The translations under genes were made by a program, and so were the position numbers. Shown one piece after another: positions 22,641 through 34,700 of a DNA stretch of 64,000 nucleotides. How positions within the stretch are numbered: position 1 is the stretch's first letter; every line of letters starts with the position of its first letter. The DNA is from Axinella damicornis (Eukaryota; Porifera; Demospongiae; Axinellida; Axinellidae): positions 17,288,508 to 17,352,507 of the forward strand of contig OZ007509.1 of NCBI GenBank assembly GCA_963931865.1. Direction: 5' to 3'. Under the pieces are notes generated by a model. It was not told the DNA's origin. It searched no databases and saw only the letters and a list, made by a program, of their open reading frames with translations.

Positions 22641-25600
22641 TCATTTCAAACAACCCAGGGTTGTTTCAACGTAGGTTGGGTTACAGTTGTGTGGGGTGGT
22701 CTCTCTTGCTGGTCTAATACCCCATGAACCCAGTGCACCATTCATGTGTTACTGTGCCAGACAAGAGGTGGAACTCTGCCAGTATTCATGATTGTGTTTG
22801 TTGGTCATTATCATCACCACCTCGTGCACCTGGGAAATATTCATGTGTTACTGGATGCTTGTGTGGACAACACTAGTCCTTGAAGTGAAGGGAGATGGGT
22901 CCAGGCCTGCAGATAATGCCTGCCACTTTGCACCACATGCAAAACAAACTCACTAGTAATTGAGCTGGTGAAATATTCACCATTTGAAGTTGGGGGTAAA
23001 GTTGATGGAATTTCAGCCCAAGCAGTAAACTCTCACTATACATGTGGCCTGTATACATATGCACACTCACAAACACAATGCACCATCACACATGCACACA
23101 TGCACACATTCACCCTCACACTCACACATACACACATACGTACATACCTACACACACACATACAGACGTATGCACAGCTGACATATGCAGGGTGAAATGG
23201 AGGAGTCTGGCGTGACCAAGGACAGTGTCTACCGGTATGCAGGGTGGGGAGTTGCCATGTACACATGAAGGGATAGTGCATGTTTGATTCCAGATGTCCA
23301 TGTTTAGTGATATCGTGACATTTCTTGGGTCAATACTGGAAGTGGTGTATGCACTGGGTGAGTGGTCTGGGAGGGAAGAGGGTGGCAGAGATTATTAGTG
23401 GGTGGGAGAGAGGACCTCTGGTCTACTCTCCAGGGAGCTAATTCAGCTCTCTCTGAGTGGTATGGATGGTTTAGTCCATTGATTGTATTCTTGCTGGGAG
23501 TAGGGTGCCTCTTCCTTGACAATTTAGTGTTGCTATTCTTGTACAGTAGTGTCAGGAGAATAAGCACAGCTGCCTGTTCATAGGGTGCTTATACACACAT
23601 GTACACAGTCAGTAGTAAAGAACAAATCAATACAAGCAGTGTCGCTCTCTTCAGCTGCTGCTCCCTGATTGCCTCAGTGTGTGGGTCTGGCACTGGACAG
23701 CTCCCAGTGCAGAAGTCTGGTGAGCTGTCATCCCCCTCGTGGAGGGCAGTACATGACAGTTCTCTCTTCGTGGGTCTTGTGAGCTCATGTGCTGTGTGAG
23801 TCTGGCGTAGCACCAACAGCTTTGGTTGTGTGATAACATCTCCAGCAAAGGCATTAGCCCAAGATTGAGGTCAAGGTCTAAGGTTGTCTGCATCACTAAT
23901 CTAGTCCCACCCCATGAATACCCTGAAGCTGTTGGTAAAGATTTACTGCTGTTTGTGTACATGTGCTTATAAGCACCCTTAAATATAAGCACCCATGAAT
24001 ATAAGCACCCATGAATATAAGCACCAATGAATATAAGCACCAATTTGCACTACTAATTAGGCTACTGCCCAAGTTACACTCCTGGTATAGAGAAAATTGT
24101 GCCGCGTAATGTAATCTAAACTAATGTAAATAATGTAAATAATGTAATAAACGTTTGACTACTTCGGAATGACCTACAAAGATTCTGACTACACCGTCGT
24201 GATCGCTATGATGCAAAATCAAAATAATTGTGCTGAAACTCACCTTGGTGGTAGAGATATGAACGCTTTTGTCTCGCCGTTGGCCGCCATTGCTCGAGCG
24301 CTCTCTTCGACTTCCGGTGACAGTACTGTTCTTAGCAAAGGCACACGAAGATTCTGACCACACGGTCGTGATCGCTGTCGTTCACTGACGCTTACATGCC
24401 GAAACTCACCGTGCTGGCTAAGTTGTGAGTACTGTAACAATGTCTTGTCTTCCTTTTGGTCGCCATTGCTCGCAATCGACTGACCGTGATTGCCACGTGG
24501 CATGTGCGTTAATTGGAACGTATTGCAGCTTGCGCAACGGCAGGTTGCTACGAAATGAATGGGCACTTTAAATAATTTCTGATCTTCCCTGTATATATAG
24601 CTATCATGGTACTCATGTGATGTGTGATAATTGGAATGAACTGTCACACTTAGCTTGTGCTACCATTTAACCGTGGCTACCAGGAGTGCGGTTGCCCCTC
24701 GAAATAGTAACACTAAATTGCCCAGGAAGAGGCACCCTACTCCCAGCTAGGATGTGATCAGTGGGCTAAACCATGCGTACTACACAGAGAGCTGAGAGGG
24801 AGGGTGTTGGCTTATTGGCAACCAAAACTCATTAAGACCCAAGGGCAGTTCAGTTTACACGATCCACTTGTACTCTTGTTAGTGGCTACTTGAGGTAAGT
24901 GGCACAAGTGGTGTGAGTGTGGCTGTAGGTATTTGACAGGTGTAGTTAGTGGAGGGAGAGCTATATGTACAGCAAGTGGTTTGGGCAGCTGTGTCCATCA
25001 CCTGAAACATTGGGTACAGATGGTAGTTTAACTCTTTACTAACCAGACTACATTGGAGGTCAGTCGTTCAGCTTGTAGTTTGCGTAAATATACCCTAGAT
25101 ACTGGTACCGGGGTTGGTTTGAGTCTGGGACGGAGACTAGTGGCGTCCAAACTACTTCCAGTGCATCTAGCTCTTCAAACCTCTCCCACTAAATGCAAGT
25201 AACTTACCAAATGCCTGTACGTACGTACAACCCCCAATCATACGTACAGACTCAGTTGTTGTGAGGTGGGATGGTTTGCGCGAAGGTGATGAAGAGGTGT
25301 TTACCTTACCACCGGCTGGGCATTTACTATGTCCTTGGTTAGTGGCGAGCCTGTGTGTTGCGTCATCCCAGCTGCTCCCCCTCCTCATCCTCTAGGTCAG
25401 TTTGTGCCTCATAGCTCCAATGGGACAGTGCTGGCCACTGGGGGAGACAGCAGGAAGGTGAACCTCTGAATTCTGGGACAGTCCACTGCACCTGCAGTGA
25501 GTCTGATGCTTAGGTGTGTGTGTGCTGGTGACTCTGTGGTACATTAAAGACTCTTTTCTATATGTATGCATTATAATGCAGGAAATGTTTGGTGAAGTAA

Positions 25601-26880
25601 ATTTCACCAGCAGTAATGTATTACCAAAACCTCTGCCTGACATGTCCAAGGGGAATGTTTCAACATTTTCATCCTTACTTCATGGACGTATTCAGTGGAA
25701 GCTATAGCAGCCTCTTTCCCCAAAGTTCCATCATATTCTGAGCCACAGGAGTTTCCTGGACTTCTTAGGCCGTATCAGCCTCGTGCCAACCTTGCAAAAT
25801 CACTTCTCCAACACACTCACCCACCCCCAGAATGTACCCCCAATCTTCACCCGTGTACTGTACATCTTCTTGCACTATAGTTGAGGAGTTGACTGTAGCC
25901 TGGCTTGGATATCCTGGGGAGAAGCACTCCCGTATTTAGGGATGATGTCATCTCTTCTTATCCCTCACATCAGATGGGTGAGGAGGGAGGGACAGAGGGA
26001 CGGATAGGTGCCTGGATGGGCGGTCAGATTAGGAAGGGTGGAAGGGAGCGGGAGATGGAGGAAATGTGAGTGTGGGGGAGGGAGGGGGAGGGAAGGTTGG
26101 CAGGAGGGGGAGTGAAGGTTGGAGGGAGGGGGAGGGAAGGTTGGAGGGAAGGGGAGTGAAGGTTGGCAGGAGGGGGAGTGAAGGTTGGAGGGAGAGGGAG
26201 TGAAGGTTGGCAGGAGGGGGAGTAAAGGTTGGAGGGAGGGGGAGTGAAGGTTGGAGGTAGGAAGGGAATCATGTGACAATGGTGGAGTGAATGTGTGCAA
26301 TAATAGCGATCCAGCAATGACCTGCTGGAGTGTTTCAGATTTATTTTTCTTTTGGGGGGGGGGGGGGGGGGGTACTTCAGTACTTGCTACTGCAACTCCC
26401 ACTACTGGGTCGTTCGTCACTACTATATACATTGGTCCTACAGTGTGTACACTCTAGAGTGTATGGTTGCCAAGCAACGTTAAGTGCAACTGGGGTGTAC
26501 TTGTCAAAACATAACAATTAGCATGCACTGAGGTACAAATCAGGATTGGCCTCTTATTTCCTCTTAATGTGTGCTGACGGCTCCAATCAGATTGCAGTGC
26601 AGAATCACGTGGATGCTTGACCGAGTAAAGGTGTGGTGAACAAGCAGCAAGATGAGACCTGAACGCAGTTAGCACAGCATGTGGTGTAGGTCATAGATCA
26701 TTCATTAGTGGAATGCATACATTCCCGCACTTTCAGCAAATCGGCAACACCCTTGCATTCAAACAATGCAGCTATACCATATTGAATATCAGAGTTCAAA
26801 GTTCACTGTTTCATGTGCATACTCCTACTGTAACTCCTAACTTACTGCAGTACAGTGGTGTTTCACATTGAATCTCCCAT
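22640..26880. other. Spacer between duplicated loci, no gene recognised
   Basis: Contains a CA/TG-rich stretch (about 23050-23165), an inverted repeat (23440-23545 against 24700-24805), a 16-bp tandem repeat AATATAAGCACCCATG (about 23965-24042), a tandem duplication at about 24170-24480, a purine-rich minisatellite and G runs. Open frames follow these repeats or are short. I see no splice-supported coding exon. Confidence 0.55.
26078..26265. repeat. Purine-rich minisatellite
   Basis: About eight units of a 20- to 22-bp motif of the form GGGAGTGAAGGTTGGAGGGA / GGTTGGCAGGAGG. A nearby poly-G run lies at about 26355-26372. Confidence 0.85.
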
Positions 26881-26887
26881 CTAATGG

Positions 26888-26945
26888 GGTGACTGGTTAA
26901 ACATTGGACGGCTTATCGCAAGGTCGCTGGTTCATCTCCCACCAT
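26888..26945 (+). repeat. tRNA-like sequence, probable SINE head
   Basis: GTGACTGGTTAAACATTGGA resembles an A box, and GGTCGCTGGTTCATCTCCC matches the B box (GGTTCNANNCC) apart from one or two changes. No full cloverleaf can be drawn, so it is more likely a degenerate tRNA-derived SINE than a tRNA gene. Confidence 0.45.
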
Positions 26946-28111
26946 GGTATAGGAAATTTCTTTCTGTCTTAGGAGTCTACTCAGCTCTACCCTAGAAAAT
27001 GAATAGGTGTTGTCCCGAAAGTGTTTCCATACAAAGCAGTTTACATACACCACATCCTGGATGTAAAGCCGTTGTTCCCATGGTACCTGTTAGTGCTAGC
27101 ATTTGATTTTCTGGTCTCCTCATTAGCCACTCTACATGGTGGTTTCTCTTGCAAAAAAAGGATGAAAAATCTACGGAACACCAGCTGCTGTAAAAATGAA
27201 GGGTTGTACATATTCCTGAGTGAAAGGCATAACTGTGTCCTCTTTCTCTGTATATAGGTTGACTCATCACACCACCTGGCAAGGAGTACTCTTACTGGAC
27301 GTGATGAATATCAGATACTGTATCTGGTTGGATATCCTGAAGGACCTGAACAAGCCAGTTATGAGACACTTTACTTAATTGGTTTGTTGTGTGGTTTTCT
27401 AGGCTGCAGTCAACCATTTGCTTTCCCATTTCCATCCCAGCTGGCATTTTATCTATTCAAAATCAAGATGAATTATTTGTTAGGATGTATAGTTCTTCAT
27501 TTCCATTCAATAGTTACTGTACGGTAACAGAGTAATGTATATGTATACGTAGATAAACATACCAATGCATGACTACAGGTGCAATTAAAATACAAACTTG
27601 CATCACAAGTAGATGCTGCAATGAGTGCCCCATATAAGGTGGTGTTGGCTGGGTGCATTCCTTTAGTTAATCACTCCAGCCTCGTTCCCAGTCCTGCGCA
27701 CCACTTTATATTTATTACTGGTATGTGAAATGGACGAACTTCACGGGTATTACCCATGCACAAGCAAACTTGAGAATACCATCTGTAATTCATAATAATT
27801 ATGATACATTCCAGGTGAAAATCAGGGCATTGCAACGTACATACTTAGGTACACAGGAACATAATGGTTGTAGCATGGGAGTATTTTCCTGTTCTCATAC
27901 TCCTATACACTCCGGATACAGTATTTTGCATGTGTAACCAGAACTTAATTAGTTGCACACTCTAGACTGATGTACATGTCAACATCAGTTCGTAGTGTTG
28001 CAGTTGACTGCACTGATTAATAATTAGCATTTAGTTTTAGTTTACTTTTTGTGCCAAGTGTAACTGCAGTATGTAACTTATAGCTATGGCTACGTATACA
28101 GTATATATGTG

Positions 28112-28205
28112 CAGCCTCGTTCCCAGGCAGTTCCCACCGCCAGTATTTCATCGCTTCCAGTATGAAATACGGTGATGGCGGTGGAATGGCCTGGGAACGA
28201 GGCTG
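28112..28205. mobile_element. 94-bp hairpin element with the shared termini
   Basis: CAGCCTCGTTCCCAGGCAG ... GGCCTGGGAACGAGGCTG, with arms continuing into TTCCACCGCCATCACCGTAT-like sequence. No clear 9-bp flanking repeat is visible, so this copy is older or rearranged. Confidence 0.7.
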
Positions 28206-28441
28206 CATCTATGGCTATATACACATGCAATAATATTATTCTATTTCTTTTGGGGAGTAGCTAATTAAGGACAGTCATCTGTACAATCTATTCTCATGTG
28301 AGAATAAATACTATCAATGACATTGTGAGAAAAGGATCATAATGCAAATGAAGAACAATAAAATAGTATGTGCACATGTCAATTAGGTATTCACATGACA
28401 ATGAAAGTTGAGAAAGTGACCGTGTGTGGCATAGTTAGTGT

Positions 28442-28716
28442 TCAATGCTCATCTGCTATTTCACTGGCAATTCCATTCTGGCCTACTCGTGGGTCTCTCA
28501 AAGCTTCCACCAGTCTCCGCCATGTTGGGACTCCAGCTTTCTGCACCTGATCCACTCTCTGCAGCCACCCAGCCAGCATCTCAGTGAGGAAGTCCGGAGA
28601 GTCTATCAAGGGCCTGAGTCGGTTGTAGTCAAGGCCCAGGACTAGACCCAGGTGGATCACTGCTGTTTTACCCAGTGGGTGGAGGTAGACGGTAATGTCA
28701 GCAAGGTCTTGGATAC
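28442..28716 (-). CDS. Gene B last exon: Death domain
   Basis: IQDLADITVYLHPLGKTAVI, then LGLVLGLDYNRLRPLIDS, FLTEMLAGWLQRVDQ, TWRRLVEALRDPRVGQNGIA and SEIADEH, ending at TGA. Six-helix Death-fold pattern with the central Trp (AGWLQR). Confidence 0.82.
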
Positions 28717-31700
28717 CTGAATGTATGTATACCATAATTATATGAAGTCATATGTTAACACCTGGGAGACTGGGAAGTAAGTGATACTATCTGCTCAAAT
28801 TACCAAGTGTGTTTGCTGTTTGGGTAGTAATTTCTGATGGGGATTCAGTTGGAAGTGCACCTGATGAAAGACAATTTACAATACTGTAAAAGGTATCCAT
28901 CATTACTGAATTTCTAGTGGCAGAGTACTATCTGTGGAATGTGTGATAGAAATGTACTGTCCTTTTCAGCAAGAAAGTGCCGATATGCACCTCAAGTGCA
29001 AAGTAACAAGAAGATATAATGCATCCATGTTCCCATACCCCACATTAATTTAATGGAATAGTTGCCTGTGAAAATGTCTTAGCCATGCCTTCCTTGCCGT
29101 GACCAATTTGGCACCATGCCAGGTTGCAGTAGAGTACCTACGTAGGTAGTTAGTGTATACTGAAGAGCAATAATTATCCCCTCTACAAAATAAGTACCTG
29201 CTTGGATCTCAGGCACACTGGATAGCTTCACCCTCTTGGGTATCTCTGTACAGGCAATGACATGTTGGGTACACATCCAGCAGTAAATTGTATCTCTGAA
29301 AACATATTTACAATACTATTAGGTTACACTTTACAGCCTCAAGGAATTCAAAATTTAAGGGAAATTGGAGTTTATTATTATTAGCCTCAGTAGGAAAATT
29401 GTATGAGGTTTCATGCAGTGGCAGAGGCCATAGCACAGACATTTTAATTCACCTGAGGATACAGGTAGCTAGCATGGCTGCATGATGGAGTAAAGCATTG
29501 TATTGCCATAGCAACACAAACCCAGAGGAACGTTATATTGTCACTTACCGTTATGGTGATCTTCCTCCTGTTCTCGTCTCCTCTTCTCACTGTGCTTTCT
29601 AAGACCTACAAAAAAGGGAAAGATCTGAATTCTAATTGTCCTGCATGTGTATAGTCTTGTATTTTCATACCACATGTCAGTGTGATGCAATACTCTATGT
29701 ATGATTCTGTATAAGTATTTAATTGACTGTACGACTCAACTGTTCCAATTTAAGTCAACAGAAGAAGACCACTGTACTGCGGAAGAGAGCTCACCAGAAT
29801 GCCAGAGTTATAGTTTTGTACTGTTTCCCGTTCGTGATGGTGGATTAATTTCATAGAGGTTCAAGGAAGTTTCTCATTGAAGAAATATTTTGGAAGCTTA
29901 TAGTTCATGCCAGACTTTGAGTTATTCCAAGTACACTCTAAAAACGCGGAGCACTAGTAGTTCGACTAGAGATACATAATTTTCCTGCATGAACATGCAC
30001 ATTCTGGCTAATTTCCCTGCACATAGTGCACAGTGGGTGATGGCATACACTGCAGGAAAATAACCTGTTGATGTACCAAATCAGTACCATCACAACATAT
30101 GGAATGGATATTCATATTTACCTTCCATTTCAGTGAGTGGGTTCTCGGGGATGCACTTGATATAGAAGAAGTTGAAGGGCTCCATAGCTCCGAGTAGGGA
30201 TATTCTGTGCTTGAGCTTTACGGGATTGTCATCTCTGGTCCACTCTACACTCAGGCAGCAGGAGGGAAGTTGCTGACCAGGTCGGAAGCTGTCTACTTGA
30301 CGTTTCATGATCTACAAGTAAAGAGTTTATTAAACTGAATTCTAAGCTCATGCAACTACAAGCTCACTGTTGGAGGAGTCAGTGGTGTAATTTCCCATCC
30401 ATTCTCCAAAACTTCACCATCTACTGGAACCATCAGTGTGATTGCATCCTCCCTGAACTCTACAGCCAAGCTGAGATGACCATCTGAGGCATGGCCAGCA
30501 TACTCCTTCTTGACAGCCTGCAACATCACAGTGAAGTGTAATGACAACATGCTGAATACTCTACAGAATCATTGTGTACCTCTCGGTATCCTGACAAGTT
30601 CAACATGATCACAAAGTCCACCTGCCAATCATTCAATCCCTTCCTCACGTAGTAGAGATTGCTGCAGTAGCATCGAGGTTCTTTATTTTGATGGAATGAG
30701 AACATCTTACATAGAATCGCATAGAATGAGAACTGGGACACTTGCATGCTACCATAGGAACTTTGCAGTGAGAATGTTCCTTGCTTGAGCTCTTTGAATT
30801 GGTACGGGAGTTCTGCCTGCGAGCACTTAGCAACAACGAAGCAAAGGCTTGAAGACTGGGAGGAATCGTGAACTGAGGCGCAGTGTTCGATGTCGAGTGT
30901 GACAGACTTGAGGAACTTCTGAGAGCAGGATAGCCAGTAAACACAACTAACAAGCTGTGAACCATCCGGGAAACCAAACTGTCCAGACGATCCAACTTTG
31001 ATGTCAATCCTACATTGCACGTGTCCAGCTGGCATTGCCCCTTCTGGGATATGCAGCTTGAGGCCGTATCCCTGCCATTCAAAGGTGTGAGAGTGGCTGC
31101 CGGTGATGACAAAACTTGTCTCTGCAAAGGGCTCAAACCCACGCAGGTACTCTACACAGGAAAAAGTCAGTCATAGTACATACCTCAATACCATCACAGA
31201 GTAAGTACTTTGTACACTTAGTTATCACTGCATGAGCACGTTATCCTGGCTATTGCTCTACTATACTCATGTCAACAACTTATGCATACTGATGGCCCAC
31301 CACATGTAGGTATACTATATTTAGCTGCATGGCATCACATACAATGGACTTCATGCCCGTTCCCTTTGTATTCACCTGAGTGATAATTACCTTTCATGCA
31401 TGTAGTATACAGTATCATAGTCTCGGTCCCAGACCCAACCAACCCCAGCACGGATCGCTTTTAGTATACTAGAAGCGCGATACACGCGCTGGATAAATGG
31501 TCTGGGAACGAGACTAACAGTATCAATACCATACAATGTGTGCTTCCAGTTGTACGTGTTTGGAAGCAATTGAGAATATCAGTGGGCAATATCGTATACT
31601 CTATTCGAGTTCTCCATCTTCCTGACACCCCCTTTTCAAAATTAATAATTGGCATCATAGCAAGTAACCTACAACACATGAGAAATACGTAATGGACATG

Positions 31701-34700
31701 TCAATTAGACACTGCCTGAGTGTACAGGTATACAAGAGTGTATGTAAAAAAGCGCTAATGGTAATGACCGAAAAGCAGAGAGCAATAGTTTATTCAAAAA
31801 CTCTTGACTCCCCTTTCAATATACCCTGGATCCGCCCCTGCTATAGTATCACTCAACTGCAAGTCTAAAATGGCATCATGCAGGCTAGCAAGTTTACAGT
31901 TTGTAGATGAGCAAATCATGGAAACACAGCGCCGTAGATCCTATACAAGTATGCACAACAATGATAACAGTGTTGTTTGATATCACAAAGTAGTTCAAGA
32001 GCTGCTTTAGTTTCTCAGTTATTGTTCTTGGCCAAGTATCTATGTACATGATTTGATACTGCCTAACTGCCATACCTGTGGTTCTGACGTCAGTTGTCAT
32101 TTCTGCGTAGGTCTGAACTCCCTGTTCAAAGGTAGGAGGTTTGGGCTCACTCTTCACTGATGACCAATTAGAAAATGGAACCCATGAAATAATATTTGCA
32201 TGTACAATTGAAACTGGCCTGGTGAAGTCACTGATGAACACAGTGCAATCACTCTCCAGTATTTACCTTGTAGGGGGTTGTCGTAAGTCTGCATGGCTTT
32301 CAAATACTTAATCTCTTTTCTCTGTTCAGTGACAAGTTCGCGAAGAAGTGCGTTCTCTTTTCTCACCAACTCCTCACTCGGTTCAGTATACAGTTCCACC
32401 TGCTTCAATTTCAGTTTCGCATCCTCTACTTCTGACAATTCCAATTTGGGTTTGACCTCTTCCTTTGGTGTCAGTGGTTCCATCTTAGGTTGTGAAAGCA
32501 CGGATTTCTGGTGCTTTGGTGATGGTGATTCCATGCTGGGCTTGACATCAGGTTTAGACTCCTCAGCGGATGATGGTGGTTCTGTTTGCATGAATGAAAT
32601 GTGGCATAATACAAGCACAACAGTACAGCAAGATAGCATGTAGCATACTGCTAGCCTCACAACAGTACAGCAAGATAGCATGTAGCATACTGCTAGCCTT
32701 GTTCCCAGGCCAACACCAGGCCATTTTCGGTTGAAAGCGATGGATGGGGGCCTGGGAACGAGGCTAGCATATTGCACCTGCTGTCCAAGCAGAAGCTGAT
32801 AGCAACATTACTGGAGTATTATAAAAGAGATACAAAATACAAAAACCTAAACAGCAGACATGAAGTGCTAACCTTGCGGTGGTGCATGAGAGTAAGGAGT
32901 AGATGTGATCTGTGGAAGTATTGCAGGCTGCACAGCAGCTAGTGGTCCTCTGTCAAAGGTGGGCTGAGGGATTGGAGCAGCTGCAGGGAGAGCTTCTACT
33001 AGGTGGGTTGTTGTGGAGCTCATCACTGGTGATATCTCAGACTGTGACCATGGGATGGTGGGAGGGACAGGGTGAATCAACGTGACCGGGTGATCGTCAT
33101 AATATTGAGGGGGAGCTTGAATTGGAGGAATGAAAGGCAGGTATTCTGGTTGCTGTATATCCTGGATACCAGTACTGTACGATGGGAAGTATGGTTGGAG
33201 GATTGGGGTGGTAGCGTTCGGTTCTTGATGCATTTGAAATGTTGTTGGTAGTTGAACTGGGAGTGTTGTAGATTGTTGACCAGGAAGAAGTGTTGACCAC
33301 ACAGCTGGTTGATGACTGGGGAGATCAGGTGTCAGCCATGGGGTCAGGACAGAGGGTGCTGGTGGTCGAAGCTGAAGGTCTGAATGGAATGGAAATACGT
33401 TGTCCTATCCCTACCATATAATAATAATATAGTGACAAAAATTTAATATTGTCACTGCATAAACATGCAGCAGCAACCAAACCCTAACCCCAAAGTACAT
33501 GCAATCCTACTACTGAACTTCTTTGCAAGTGACTGGTGGATAGTATACTAGTATTGCATTATGCAGTCAATTATCTTTGTATAGCCATAGCATATGATAT
33601 GATACACACCATTGTAGTACAATAGACACTTGTTAGGTAATTTCTAGGAACTCTACGACCATCCGCTACACAATATACTGCAATGCATTTGTACTGTACT
33701 GTAGTATATGTTGCCACTTCATGTCACCGTCAATCTTCCCATCTTTGGTACAAATAGGGCATATCCATTCCAATCTCTCAGCCCAACGTTGGCCATGACG
33801 GCAAGTTCCATCCAGATGGAAATGACACAAGTCACACTTATCCACACCACTTGCCACAGTATCATGGCTGTTGGTTAAACATTCTAAAGCCAAAAGTTAC
33901 CTACTGCACATGACAGTAAGCAGTGCATGTGAACACTGACACAAATGCAGCATGAGAGTGGGGCTGGGAAGGTTCGGTCTGGAACTACTATAATCTGACA
34001 TACAATAGACTGAAGCAGAGAAGGGAAGCTGCCAATTAGTGGTAATTGAATCACTAATCAGATGGTTCATTACTGACTGCCACAGTCGCTCCAGCATGCT
34101 CTTGCTAATTGTCTCATGTCAACTTGCACACTTGGTTAGAGAGACACTTCACCAACCTACAACTGAACTGTGTACAACTCCCCATAGTCTTTCCATACAC
34201 CACCGATCAGCCAACACTTCGGTGACTGGCTGTCAGAATGGCTGCAACTGCCGTGGCCAAGCCAGCTGGGCAATGCTTCTGCCTGTTCAGATGACTAGAG
34301 TGCAGTACCCCAGTCTCATCAGATCGTGTCACATGAGCTGTTGATAGCTTGATTCTCAAGGTCAGGCAATTCAATACACTCACTATCATCTGTATTGTCT
34401 GTATTCAATTGCAGTTATGCACTAAATCAAGCAATTATCCATCCTATAAGTTGGTCATACCACGTTCACTTTTCCTCTGCCATAGGTTTTCCAGTTTTCT
34501 TGCTCTCTCAGCTGTCCCCAGCTGGCTGCTGTCAGCTACACCCACCAGGACCCACTGTCTAGAGGAGGGAGTGTCTCCAGATGGCAGGGACTCAACTGAC
34601 TCTGGGGGGAGAGAGGGTACATGAGTTACCCACTTCATTAGACACCCATTGGAAAATTAGCAGTGTAGATATTCAATCTTGTTCAGCAGTAACTTTTAGG

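Noticed and set aside
26888..26945. Functional tRNA gene
   Set aside because: A/B-box-like segments are present but the acceptor and D stems do not pair.
26992..27282. 96-codon minus-strand frame
   Set aside because: No family similarity, splice sites or repeat in the paired locus; left as unsupported.
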